From Neisseria chenwenguii (lineage in GTDB: Bacteria; Pseudomonadota; Gammaproteobacteria; Burkholderiales; Neisseriaceae), in contig NZ_CP022278.1 in NCBI RefSeq assembly GCF_002216145.1, positions 1,612,001 to 1,676,000 of the forward strand: a DNA stretch of 64,000 nucleotides, given 5' to 3'. The translations under genes and the position numbers were made by a program. Under the pieces are notes generated by a model. That model was not told where the DNA came from and did not search any database. It saw nothing but the letters and a program-made list of their open reading frames with translations. Below, one piece after another: positions 15,998-27,197 of the stretch (positions are counted from its first letter, which is position 1; each line of letters opens with the position of its first letter).

Positions 15998-16192
15998 AGC
16001 TGAGACCTTTGCACAAAACAAAATGTCTGCCTCAAAGCCGTTTGCAACAGACAAAATGCCAACTGCCGTTATTCCGGTGCAGGCAGGAATCCATGCCTGA
16101 TTTTATGAAACATATTTCAAAACAGCATATTGCTTGATTTTAACCATAGATTCCCGCCTACACGGGAATGACGGCAGCCGAATTTTCAGACG
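15998..16192. repeat. Neisserial intergenic mosaic element (NIME) with dRS3
   Basis: ATTCCCGCCTACACGGGAAT (16150-16169) is a dRS3 inverted repeat. A degenerate copy lies at 16071-16090. Between them are RS-type sequences similar to 40129-40224. No gene is present between carA and the transposase start at 16328. Confidence 0.8.
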
Positions 16193-16215
16193 GCCTTTGA
16201 AATTTCGGCAATACC

Positions 16216-16255
16216 GTAGGTTGGGTTGAAAACCCAACAAAAACGATTGGGCTGA
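16216..16255. repeat. REP copy left of the RAYT gene
   Basis: GTAGGTTGGGTTGAAAACCC starts a small palindrome with the GTAG head. It is preceded by the same CTTTGAA-TTTCGGCAA context that precedes each downstream unit at 16974 and 17090, so the transposase gene appears to sit inside the repeat array. Confidence 0.75.
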
Positions 16256-16327
16256 ATTTAAGTATGGTTTGTGACGCATCGCGTCTCGAATTCAAAACAC
16301 CCAATCACATGAAACACAGGAACCGCC

Positions 16328-16855
16328 ATGCGCTACCGTCGTGCCTTTACCCGAGGCGGCTGCTATTTCTTTACCCTTGCCCTGCAAGACAGGAAACAAG
16401 ACACGCTGGTGCGGCATATTGACGAATTAAGACAGGCATTTTATGTGGTCAAAAAACGGCATCCTTTTGAAATCATTGCCGTATGCGTTTTACCCGAACA
16501 CCTGCATTTATTGGTCAGGCTGCCTGAAAACGACAGCGACTACCCCACCCGCCTGCGCTTGATTAAAGCCAAATTCTCGCAGGCGTTACCCAAGACAGAA
16601 AACCTGTCCGCTTCACGCCAAAGCAAAAACGAACGCGGTATTTGGCAGCGGCGTTATTGGGAACACGAAATCCGCGACGAGCGCGATTTGAATGCCCATA
16701 TTGATTACATTCATTTCAATCCCGTCAAACACGGATATGTAACGCGCGTGGCGGATTGGCCGTTTTCATCGTTTCACCGGTATGTGGCAAACGGGATTTT
16801 GCCGAAAGATTGGGCGGGCAACGGCGCGGAAATTGAAGGAAATTTTGGGGAATAA
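16328..16855 (+). CDS. REP-associated tyrosine transposase (RAYT)
   Basis: This single-domain Y1 transposase of the IS200-like RAYT class (175 residues) cuts single-stranded REP hairpins. The HUH motif is His58-Leu-His60 in CVLPEHLHLLV, and the catalytic Tyr is Tyr127 in NAHIDYIHFNPVKHGYV. The N-terminal RRAFTRGGCYFFTLA segment is typical. It is not flanked by IS200 ends but by GTAGGTTGGG palindromes (16216; 16858 onward), which are its likely substrates. The frame appears intact. RAYTs are usually single-copy, vertically kept genes rather than selfish insertion sequences. Confidence 0.9.
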   Translation: MRYRRAFTRGGCYFFTLALQDRKQDTLVRHIDELRQAFYVVKKRHPFEIIAVCVLPEHLHLLVRLPENDSDYPTRLRLIKAKFSQALPKTENLSASRQSKNERGIWQRRYWEHEIRDERDLNAHIDYIHFNPVKHGYVTRVADWPFSSFHRYVANGILPKDWAGNGAEIEGNFGE

Positions 16856-16857
16856 CG

Positions 16858-17160
16858 GTAGGTTGGGTTGCCAAACCCGACAAAGCCGTAGGATTTAAGA
16901 AAGCGTTGGGTCATGACCCAACCTACACAGAAATTCCACGTTTTCAGACGGCCTTTGAAGTTTCGGCAACACCGTAGGTTGGGTTGCCAAACCCAACAGA
17001 ACCGTGAAATTTAAGAAAGCGTTGGGTCATGATCCAACCTACACAGAAATTCCACGTTTTCAGACGGCCTTTGAAGTTTCGGCAACGCCGTAGGTTGGGT
17101 TGCCAAACCCAACAAGACCGTGAAATTTAAGAAAATGTTGGGTCACGACCCAACCTACGC
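16858..17160. repeat. Three tandem REP-pair units, 116-bp period
   Basis: Near-identical units begin at 16858, 16974 and 17090. Each reads GTAGGTTGGGTTGCCAAACC, a TTTAAGAAA spacer, then GTTGGGTCATGACCCAACCT-AC. The first two units also include ACAGAAATTCCACG and an inverse DUS. The exact 116-bp spacing indicates recent tandem duplication. Confidence 0.9.
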
Positions 17161-17173
17161 TTGCTTGCTTTTG

Positions 17174-17242
17174 GTAGGTCGGGCATTAATGCCCGAAATA
17201 ATTCGCACCCAAGTAACAGTCGGGCATAAATGCCCGACCTAC
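17174..17242. repeat. REPIN-like pair, GTAGGTCGGGCAT subfamily
   Basis: GTAGGTCGGGCATTAATGCC opens the element and GGCATAAATGCCCGACCTAC closes it in inverted orientation, 69 bp in all. It is the same subfamily as the element inside the mod gene at 49557-49647. Confidence 0.85.
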
Positions 17243-17267
17243 GGTTGCTTTGAAACAACAGCAACCC

Positions 17268-17407
17268 CGTAGGTTGGGTTGCAAACCCAACAAAACCGTT
17301 AAATTTAAGAAGAGGTTGGGTATTGACCCGTTAAAGAAGTTGGGTTGTCGAACCCAACGTTTTGAAATAATTGAACGATGTAATGTTGGGTTTTCAACCC
17401 AACCTAC
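17268..17407. repeat. Further REP cluster
   Basis: GTAGGTTGGGTTGCAAACCC at 17268 is followed by GTTGGGTTGTCGAACCCAAC and TGTTGGGTTTTCAACCCAAC, closing with CTAC at 17407. No gene is present between 16856 and 17442; the stretch is repeats throughout. Confidence 0.8.
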
Positions 17408-17442
17408 GCTTGCTATCTAAATACATTTGAGGAAAAAAGAAT

Positions 17443-18195
17443 ATGAACAAGTTTTCATCTGAAGTTTGCAAAGCCCTTGCATATTACGTTTACCGCTTAA
17501 TTGACCCAAGAAATGGTGAAACTTTTTATGTGGGCAAAGGCAAGGACAACCGAGTTTTTGAACATTTGAAACAATGTTTGAAAATAACGGAAGATGGCGA
17601 AGATGAACTGACTTTGAAATATAGTAGGATTCGCGCTATCCAAAAAGCCGGATTGGAAGTTATCCATATCATTCATCGACATGGCATGAATGAGAAAACC
17701 GCTTTTGAAGTAGAAGCTGCTTTAATAGATGCCTATCCAGGGCTATCAAATGAACAAAACGGGCATGGCAATAGTGAATTTGGTTCGATGCATGTATCCG
17801 AAATACAAGGTAAATACGATGCACCTGTTGCACAATTTGACAGTAATCACAATTTATTGATTATTAATATTAATCGTTCTTTAGATAAAGAAAAATCAGC
17901 TTATGATGCTGTTCGCCTAGCCTGGCGGCTTGATGTTGAGCGGGCAAAGCGTGCGCATTACATCTTGGCGGTTGAAAAAGGCTTAATTGTGGATGTTTTG
18001 CAAGCGCATGAATGGCTGCCTGCTACTAAGGAAAATTTTCCTGAGCTTAATGAAACCATAGAAGGACGTTTTGGTTTTCACGGAGAATCACTTTCTAAAA
18101 ATAATGAAGTACGCCATAAATATCAACGCAAAAGGCTGCCCGAAGAATATCGTAAACGGAGTGCCAGCAATCCCGTTAAATATAGCTTTAAATAA
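17443..18195 (+). CDS. GIY-YIG domain protein (LEM-3/ANKLE1-like nuclease fold)
   Basis: This 250-residue protein is encoded in DNA visibly richer in A+T than carA or carB. The N-terminal third has GIY-YIG nuclease landmarks: YYVYRLID (residues 14-21), FYVGKG (28-33), Arg37 and the metal-binding Glu91 in FEVEAALIDAYPG. The spacing FYVGKGKxNRVFEH resembles LEM-3/ANKLE1-type domains more than UvrC. The C-terminal half (about 120-250) has no family I recognise and ends in a basic tail. The gene lies 25 bp before carB and may be co-transcribed with it. A nuclease role is inferred. Confidence 0.7.
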   Translation: MNKFSSEVCKALAYYVYRLIDPRNGETFYVGKGKDNRVFEHLKQCLKITEDGEDELTLKYSRIRAIQKAGLEVIHIIHRHGMNEKTAFEVEAALIDAYPGLSNEQNGHGNSEFGSMHVSEIQGKYDAPVAQFDSNHNLLIININRSLDKEKSAYDAVRLAWRLDVERAKRAHYILAVEKGLIVDVLQAHEWLPATKENFPELNETIEGRFGFHGESLSKNNEVRHKYQRKRLPEEYRKRSASNPVKYSFK

Positions 18196-18220
18196 CTCAA
18201 AATCTCTAAGGTAAAACACC

Positions 18221-21430
<3,210 letters not shown>

Positions 21431-21444
21431 GCCGGTAAGAGCGT

Positions 21445-21479
21445 AAAAGGCCGTCTGAAAATTTTCAGACGGCCTTTTT
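21445..21479 (+). terminator. DUS hairpin after carB
   Basis: AAAAGGCCGTCTGAAAATT / TTTTCAGACGGCCTTTTT is an almost loopless long stem with a T tail. Beyond it, 21505-21530 shares a CTGACACTTCGAxTACGCTC fragment with the NIME at 40086. Confidence 0.85.
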
Positions 21480-21630
21480 GATTTTTATAAAGGTCTCAGG
21501 ACGTCTGACACTTCGATTACGCTCAGTGCGGGTACTTCCTGTTCGGCAAACCGCCCCAACGCTTCTCCCCGGGCGAACGTCCGCCGTATAATGTTCCCAT
21601 TCTTTCCAACTCTGTAAACGAGGCTGAAAA

Positions 21631-22290
21631 ATGACCGTATCCAAACAAGACGTTTTAAACGCGTTCACCTTCCGTGCAGCCTGCCGCCACTACGACGGCA
21701 GCCGAAAAATCAGCCGCGAAGACATGGACTACATCCTCGAATTGGGGCGGCTTTCGCCCAGCTCCGTCGGCTCCGAGCCGTGGAAATTCGTGGTTGTCCA
21801 AAACAAAGCGCTGCGCGATGCCATCAAACCCATAGGCTGGGGCGTTGCAGGGCAGTTGGACGATTGCAGCCATCTGGTGGTCATTCTGGCCAAGAAAAAC
21901 GCCCGCTACGACAGCGAATTCATGCGCAACGTCTTGATCCGCCGCGGCCTCTCGGGCGAACAGCTTGAGGCAGGTTTGGCAAAATATAAGGCGTTTCAGG
22001 TAAACGATATGAAACAGGCGGCAAACGAGCAGACGCTGTTTGACTGGGCGGCCAAGCAAACCTATATCGCGCTGGGCAATATGATGACCGGCGCGGCGTT
22101 AATCGGCATCGACTCATGCCCGATTGAGGGTTTGGAATACGACAAAGTGAACCAACTCTTCACCGACGCGGGCGTGTTCGACCCTGCCGAATGGGGCATC
22201 GCGACGATGTGCACTTTCGGCTACCGCGCCAAAGACATCGCCAAAAAAGCGCGCAAACCTGTGGAAGAAGTGGTTCAGTGGGTGGAATAG
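21631..22290 (+). CDS. NAD(P)H nitroreductase, NfsB-type
   Basis: This FMN enzyme of the nitroreductase family reduces nitroaromatics and quinones in the cytosol. The 219-residue product has the family length. It shows the N-terminal FMN-binding segment (FRAACRHYDGSRKI), LGRLSPSSVGSEPWKFVVVQN, KQTYIALGNMMTGAALIGIDSCPIEG and the C-terminal FGYRAKD. The pattern matches NfsB-like oxidoreductases rather than NfsA. It is monocistronic with a DUS hairpin downstream (22366-22400). The physiological substrate is unknown. Confidence 0.88.
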   Translation: MTVSKQDVLNAFTFRAACRHYDGSRKISREDMDYILELGRLSPSSVGSEPWKFVVVQNKALRDAIKPIGWGVAGQLDDCSHLVVILAKKNARYDSEFMRNVLIRRGLSGEQLEAGLAKYKAFQVNDMKQAANEQTLFDWAAKQTYIALGNMMTGAALIGIDSCPIEGLEYDKVNQLFTDAGVFDPAEWGIATMCTFGYRAKDIAKKARKPVEEVVQWVE

Positions 22291-22306
22291 GCCGTCTTTC
22301 AACTGC

Positions 22307-22346
22307 GTAGGTACGATTAGCCGCCGCAAGCGGCGTAATCGTACGA
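22307..22346. repeat. REP unit, GTAGGTACG subfamily
   Basis: GTAGGTACGATTAGCCGC is followed by its inverse GCGGCGTAATCGTAC. It is a single palindromic unit of the same subfamily as 23801-23966. Confidence 0.7.
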
Positions 22347-22533
22347 ACGGTTGGGATTGATTAAGATGCCGTCTGAAAAGTTTGTTAGTTTTCAGACGGC
22401 ATTGTTGTCTGTACGGTTTTCAGACGGCCTGAGACTTTTGCAAAAGCCTCAGGCCTTTATCTTCCCCCGTGCTTGAAATCTGCCAAACCGTGCCAACATC
22501 AACACAACGTTTCACTTTAAAGAAGGCAAAAAA

Positions 22534-23712
22534 ATGACCCACGAAAAATACGCGCCGCTGTTTCAGCCCTATACGCTCAACAACGGCGTCGAAATCAAAA
22601 ACCGCCTCGTCGTCGCGCCGATGACGCATTGGGCGTCAAACGAAGACGGCACGCTTTCCGACGCCGAGCGCACGTTTATCGGCAACCGTGCGCAGGATTT
22701 CGGCATGTTTATCATGGCGGCGACGCTGGTGTCGCCCGAGGGCAAGGCGTTTGCGGGCGAGCCGGGCGCGTTTGCCGAAACGCAGCTTGCCGGTCTGACC
22801 GAGGCGGCCAATATTATTAAAAAACAGGGCGCCAAGCCGGTTTTGCAGCTTCATCACGGCGGTTATCAGGCGGTTGACGAACTCATCGGCGGGGCGGACA
22901 AAGTCGCGCCGTCCGACGTGCCGCCCGGTGTGAGTTCCACCGGCACGCCGACTACCGCCGCCCGCGCGATGACGGAAGAAGAAATCGCAAACGTGATTCA
23001 AGCCTTTGGTTTTGCAACCGATTTGGCCATCCGCGCAGGCTTTGACGGCGTGGAAATCCACGGCGCCAACGGCTATCTGCTGCAACAATTCGTGTCCGGA
23101 CATTTCAACCGCCGCAGCGACCAATGGGGCGGCAGCATCGAAAACCGCCTGCGTTTCCCGATGGCGGTGGTGGACGCCGTGTGCGCGGCGAAAGCCAAAC
23201 ACGCCCGCGATGATTTTATCGTCGGCTACCGCTTCTCACCCGAAGAGCCGCAGGAAGACGGCATCACAATGGCCGACACCTTCGCGCTGATTGACGCGCT
23301 GAAACAGAAACCGCTGCAATATCTGCACGCTTCGCTGTGGGATTTCTACAAAAAAGCCCGCCGCGGCGCCGACACCGTGCGCAGCCGCCTCGACCTGATT
23401 CACGAACGTCTCGGCGGCGCGCTGCCGCTCATCGGCGTCGGCAACCTGTTTACCGCCGACGATGCGTTAAACGCGCTGAACACCGGCTGGGCAGAGTTCC
23501 TCGCGTTCGGCAAAACCGTGCTCATCAACCCGAATTTCGCCACGCTGATTAAAGAAGGCCGCGAAGCCGAAATCCAAACCGAAATCGACCTCGACCGCCC
23601 CGACCGCTACGGCTATTCCGATTACCTCTGGAACCTGCAACCGTTGGGCTTGGACTTCCTGCCGCCCGTGAAAGGCAAAAGTGCGGATTGGAAACCGCTG
23701 GACGCGGGTTAG
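22534..23712 (+). CDS. Old Yellow Enzyme family NADH:flavin oxidoreductase
   Basis: This is a 392-residue FMN-dependent TIM-barrel ene-reductase. The N-terminus YAPLFQPYTLNNGVEIKNRLVVAPMTHW is the FMN-binding start of the family. LQLHHGGYQA and the HGANGYLLQQFVSGHFNRRSDQWGGSIENRLRFP signature are complete. It lacks the C-terminal FeS/FAD domain of 2,4-dienoyl-CoA reductase, so it is the short OYE form. AAGAAGG precedes ATG 22534. It has no evident operon partner; the natural substrate is unknown. Confidence 0.88.
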   Translation: MTHEKYAPLFQPYTLNNGVEIKNRLVVAPMTHWASNEDGTLSDAERTFIGNRAQDFGMFIMAATLVSPEGKAFAGEPGAFAETQLAGLTEAANIIKKQGAKPVLQLHHGGYQAVDELIGGADKVAPSDVPPGVSSTGTPTTAARAMTEEEIANVIQAFGFATDLAIRAGFDGVEIHGANGYLLQQFVSGHFNRRSDQWGGSIENRLRFPMAVVDAVCAAKAKHARDDFIVGYRFSPEEPQEDGITMADTFALIDALKQKPLQYLHASLWDFYKKARRGADTVRSRLDLIHERLGGALPLIGVGNLFTADDALNALNTGWAEFLAFGKTVLINPNFATLIKEGREAEIQTEIDLDRPDRYGYSDYLWNLQPLGLDFLPPVKGKSADWKPLDAG

Positions 23713-23737
23713 GCGTTAGGCTGTTTTTTTTGTGAAC

Positions 23738-23792
23738 GAGGCCGTCTGAAAATTGGTTGCTGAGCGCAGCCGAAGTCAGACGGCCTCGTTTT
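23738..23792 (+). terminator. DUS hairpin
   Basis: GAGGCCGTCTGAAAATTGG and its inverse GTCAGACGGCCTCGTTTT lie 26 bp after the stop. Confidence 0.7.
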
Positions 23793-23800
23793 GAATAGTG

Positions 23801-23966
23801 GTAGGTACGGTTAGCCGCTCTAAAGCGGCGTAACCGTACGCTGTTTGGACGTACCTGCCGGCTATGCCGTCTGAAAAATAAGGCTGCGGGCTTTGGGGAT
23901 TTGTGCGATACGGCTTTTGCGGGTTTGTACGGTTACGCCGCCTTTGGGGCGGCTAACCGTACCTAC
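23801..23966. repeat. REPIN-like pair with a DUS in its centre
   Basis: GTAGGTACGGTTAGCCGC...GCGGCGTAACCGTAC on the left is mirrored by GTACGGTTACGCCGCC...GGCGGCTAACCGTACCTAC on the right, with an ATGCCGTCTGAA uptake sequence at 23863-23874 between them. No gene is present between 23713 and 24110. Confidence 0.8.
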
Positions 23967-24110
23967 TGCTGCCATCCTGATTTCCTCAAACCTTCCCGCT
24001 GATACAACACTCAAGGCCGTCTGAAATATCGTTTCGTCGTTTTCAGACGGCCTGATGCCGTTTGTCGTGTTAAAATGCCGTCTGAATTTATAATGACGAA
24101 ATTAACAATC

Positions 24111-25019
24111 ATGAATACAAAAATCCAACACGCATTACATCAGCTCGGCGGTCTGATTCTGGGCAAGGAACACGTTTTGCAGCAGCTTTTCGCCGCAGTC
24201 TTGGCGGGCGGGCACATTCTGCTCGAAGACGTGCCGGGCGTCGGTAAAACCACGCTGTCGCAGGGTACGGCGGCGGTTTTGGGTTTGCGCTACCAGCGCG
24301 TTCAGTTCACCAACGATATGTTGCCTTCCGACCTGCTCGGCGTGAACATTTTCCGGCCGAACGAGGGCAGATTCGAGTTTCACGCCGGCCCCGTGTTCCA
24401 CGAATTTCTGCTTGCCGACGAAATCAACCGCGCGTCGCCCAAGCTGCAATCCGCGCTGCTGGAGGCGATGGAGGAGCGGCAGGTTTCGGTGGACGGCAAA
24501 ACCTACCCTCTGCCGCGCCCGTTTATCGTGATGGCGACGCAGAATCCGACCGAACAGCTCGGCACGTTTCCGCTGCCCGAATCGCAGCTCGACCGCTTCA
24601 TGATGCGCCTGAGCATGGGCTATCCGAGCGCCGAGGCCGAGCGGCAGCTTTATTTTCAGGGTACGAGCCGCAGCCTGATTGGCGCTTTGCAGGCGGTGTG
24701 CAACGCCGAAACTTTGCAGCTTTGGCAGTACGAAGCGGCAGACGTCGCGTTTTCGCAGGCTGCCGCGGATTATGTGTTCCGCCTGGTTCAGGCCACGCGC
24801 CAATCGGGGCGTTTTGTGATGGGGCTCAGCCCGCGCGCGGGTTTGTCCGTGGTAAACGCCGCCAAAGCGTGGGCGTATATGCAGGGGCGCGGCCACGTTT
24901 TGCCCGACGACATCAAAGCCGTGTGGGTCGCCGTGGCCAACCACCGCGTCAAATCCGTGCAGCAGGGTGTGTCTTCGGCGCAGGTTCTGACGGAAATGCT
25001 CGACCATGTGGCCGTCTGA
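24111..25019 (+). CDS. MoxR-family AAA+ ATPase
   Basis: This is a MoxR-type AAA+ ATPase, usually acting as a chaperone with DUF58 or VWA partners. From ATG 24111 it has 302 residues. Walker A is GVGKTT (residues 43-48), Walker B is LLADEIN (near 105), and sensor 1 lies in IVMATQNPTEQLGTFPLPESQLDRF. An upstream ATG (24075) lies inside a DUS and is unlikely. The 3' end overlaps the DUF58 gene by 14 bp, and the stop codon belongs to a DUS that gives the C-terminal AV. Confidence 0.88.
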   Translation: MNTKIQHALHQLGGLILGKEHVLQQLFAAVLAGGHILLEDVPGVGKTTLSQGTAAVLGLRYQRVQFTNDMLPSDLLGVNIFRPNEGRFEFHAGPVFHEFLLADEINRASPKLQSALLEAMEERQVSVDGKTYPLPRPFIVMATQNPTEQLGTFPLPESQLDRFMMRLSMGYPSAEAERQLYFQGTSRSLIGALQAVCNAETLQLWQYEAADVAFSQAAADYVFRLVQATRQSGRFVMGLSPRAGLSVVNAAKAWAYMQGRGHVLPDDIKAVWVAVANHRVKSVQQGVSSAQVLTEMLDHVAV

Positions 25020-25920
25020 AAACTGCCCGCCCGTCGCGCCGCACGAAGCCGCAGCGCTGCGCCACATCCGTTTCAGACCGACACGGCTCGGCCTCGGATT
25101 GGCGGTGATGGTCGGGCTGCTCTGGCTGGTCGGGCTGAACTACCAAGCCAACCTCGCCTACATCGCCGCGTTTTGGCTGTTCGGTTTCATCATTGCCGCC
25201 GTGATGCAAAACCTGCGCCAGCTTACCGGCCTGCGCCTCGAATGGACGATGCCGTCTGAAATTTTCGCAGGCCAGCCCGCCGCGTTTACCCTAAACGCCG
25301 CTGGCAACACCCGCCGCCGCCATCTCCGGCTGGTGCACAACCATCAGGAAAACTGGCAGCAGTGGCCGCTTTCAGACGGTATGGACAGCCTGCCGCAAAC
25401 CCTTACTGCACCCATGCGCGGCTATCTGCGCCTGCCTGAAATCCGCATTGCCACAGCCGCCCCCTTCGGCATCTGCACCGCCGAAGCCGCGTGGACATGG
25501 CACAGCGACAAAATCGTCTTCCCCGCGCCCATCGCCCACGATGCCCCGCCGGGTTTCCACGCCGATGAAAGCCGCGAAACACAGGCTGTGTTTGCCCAAA
25601 GCAGCGACGACCTGTCCCACCTGCAAGCGCACCAAGACGGCACGTCATTGCAGCACATCGCATGGAAAGCCTACGCCAAAACCGGCGAAATGCTCGACAA
25701 ACGCTTTGAATCCGTGGAACAAAACCGCGGCAGCCACATCATTTCCTACCGCGACTACCCGCCCGACAGCAGCACCGACCAACTCGCCGGACGGCTGTGT
25801 TTCCGAATCCTAGAAGCCGAACGCTGCGGCCTGCGCTACGAATTAGAGCTGCCCAGCCAAACCGTTGCCCCGCAGAAAGGGCAGCGGGAAATGGCGCTGA
25901 CGGCGCTGGCGTTGTGGTAG
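25006..25920 (+). CDS. DUF58 domain protein
   Basis: This 304-residue inner-membrane protein has two adjacent hydrophobic segments (about 28-45 and 48-67). They are followed by a periplasmic/cytosolic beta-rich part and the DUF58 core DGTSLQHIAWKAYAKTGEMLDKRFE. It is translationally coupled to the MoxR gene by a 14-bp overlap. In most bacteria the pair is followed by a TgpA-type transglutaminase; here a DUS terminator and repeats follow instead. Function is unknown. Confidence 0.85.
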   Translation: MWPSENCPPVAPHEAAALRHIRFRPTRLGLGLAVMVGLLWLVGLNYQANLAYIAAFWLFGFIIAAVMQNLRQLTGLRLEWTMPSEIFAGQPAAFTLNAAGNTRRRHLRLVHNHQENWQQWPLSDGMDSLPQTLTAPMRGYLRLPEIRIATAAPFGICTAEAAWTWHSDKIVFPAPIAHDAPPGFHADESRETQAVFAQSSDDLSHLQAHQDGTSLQHIAWKAYAKTGEMLDKRFESVEQNRGSHIISYRDYPPDSSTDQLAGRLCFRILEAERCGLRYELELPSQTVAPQKGQREMALTALALW

Positions 25921-25937
25921 GGTCGGATGGAAGGGCA

Positions 25938-25968
25938 GAGGCCGTCTGAAAATATTTCAGACGGCCTG
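25938..25968 (+). terminator. DUS hairpin
   Basis: GAGGCCGTCTGAAAATA and TATTTCAGACGGCCT form the stem 17 bp after the DUF58 stop. Confidence 0.75.
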
Positions 25969-25982
25969 AATAAGGAGGCTTT

Positions 25983-26055
25983 GTAGGCCGGGCTTCAGCC
26001 CGGCAAAATTTTCCGAAACATTTCATTAAACCTGCTGGGCTGAAGCCCGGCCTAC
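25983..26055. repeat. REPIN-like pair, GTAGGCCGGGCTTC subfamily
   Basis: GTAGGCCGGGCTTCAGCCCG is closed by CGGGCTTCA on the opposite strand, reading GGGCTGAAGCCCGGCCTAC, 73 bp in all. No gene is present between 25921 and 26245; DUS copies fill the rest. Confidence 0.85.
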
Positions 26056-26245
26056 GGCAAACGGCGTTTCAGTAGGCAGGTCGCGAGGAACGCTTAGCTT
26101 TATCCCTAAGCAAAGCTCAACCGTCCGAATGATAATGCCGTCTGAAAAGTCCAAACCTTTCAGACGGCATCTTGCCAACCCAAGCCCTTTTCAGACGGCC
26201 TGTTATAATGCAGGCCGTTTTATTTATGGAAAAAGGCCGTCTGAA

Positions 26246-27064
26246 ATGACTTTGGATGAATGGCTGCGCGCCTGTCCGCTGCCGCGTTCGGAAGCGCGGA
26301 TGCTGTTGCAGTTTGCGGGCGGGTTTTCGCGGGCGGAGCTGGTAACGCGTGGAAATGAAGCGCTGCCCGGTGTGGCAGCGGAGGCATTGGCGGCATTGGT
26401 TGCACGCCGGCAGGCGGGGGAACCGGTGGCGTATATTTTGGGTGAACGCGGGTTTTACGGGCGGATGTTTGCGGTCAATCCGAGCGTTTTGATTCCGCGC
26501 CCCGAGACCGAGCATTTGGTCGAAGCGGCGATGGCGCGGCTGCCGCAGGGCGGGCGCGTGTGGGATTTGGGAACGGGCAGCGGCGCGGTGGCGGTGACGT
26601 TGGCGTTGGAACGCCCCGATGCAGCGGTTCGCGCGTCGGACATCAGCGAGGAGGCACTGGAAACGGCGCAGGGCAATGCGGCCAAACTGGGCGCGGCGGT
26701 GGAATTTGCGCTCGGTTCGTGGTTTGCGGTTGACAGGCCGTCTGAAAAAAACAGCTATGATGTGATTGTTTCCAACCCGCCGTATATCGAAAAAGATGAT
26801 GCGCATCTGCAACAGGGCGACCTGCGTTTCGAGCCGCAAAACGCGCTGACGGATTTTTCAGACGGCCTGACCTGCATCCGCGCGCTGGCGTCGGGTGCGC
26901 CGGAATATCTGAAAACGGGCGGTTGGATTTTGTTGGAACACGGTTACAATCAGGGTAATGAGGTTCAAAAAATTCTTATAAATCAAGAGTTTGAAAACGT
27001 GGAAACGCTGCCTGATCTGGCAGGGCTTGACAGGGTGACATTCGGACAATGGTTACGCGCGTGA
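26246..27064 (+). CDS. prmC: Release factor glutamine methyltransferase
   Basis: PrmC methylates the Gln of the GGQ motif in release factors RF1 and RF2 using S-adenosylmethionine. The start at 26246 (MTLDEWLRACPLPRSEARML) gives 272 residues. It has the N-terminal helical domain, the SAM motif VWDLGTGSGAVAVTLALERP and the catalytic NPPY in IVSNPPYIEKDD. A DUS abuts the start codon. Two more DUS (about 26737 and 26857) flank the NPPY segment in frame, read as RPSE and FSDGL. Confidence 0.93.
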   Translation: MTLDEWLRACPLPRSEARMLLQFAGGFSRAELVTRGNEALPGVAAEALAALVARRQAGEPVAYILGERGFYGRMFAVNPSVLIPRPETEHLVEAAMARLPQGGRVWDLGTGSGAVAVTLALERPDAAVRASDISEEALETAQGNAAKLGAAVEFALGSWFAVDRPSEKNSYDVIVSNPPYIEKDDAHLQQGDLRFEPQNALTDFSDGLTCIRALASGAPEYLKTGGWILLEHGYNQGNEVQKILINQEFENVETLPDLAGLDRVTFGQWLRA

Positions 27065-27197
27065 AAGTTATCTTTTGGTAAGATGACGAAAGGGCGGGTT
27101 TTGTTTACGCGCTTTTGCCGAGCGGCTACAAAACGGCGGCGGAAATGGGGGCATAATCACCATACATTCACTCCCGTATGTATGAAAGGACGAGGAC

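Noticed and set aside
14740-16062. Long minus-strand open frame of about 440 codons opposite carA
   Set aside because: It is the complement of a certain gene in a G+C-rich, codon-biased region. Its translation is Gly/Ala/Val/Phe-rich with no family motif.
16858-17407. Repeat array as a CRISPR
   Set aside because: Units are 116-bp tandem copies with near-identical spacers and self-complementary REP hairpins, and no cas genes are nearby.
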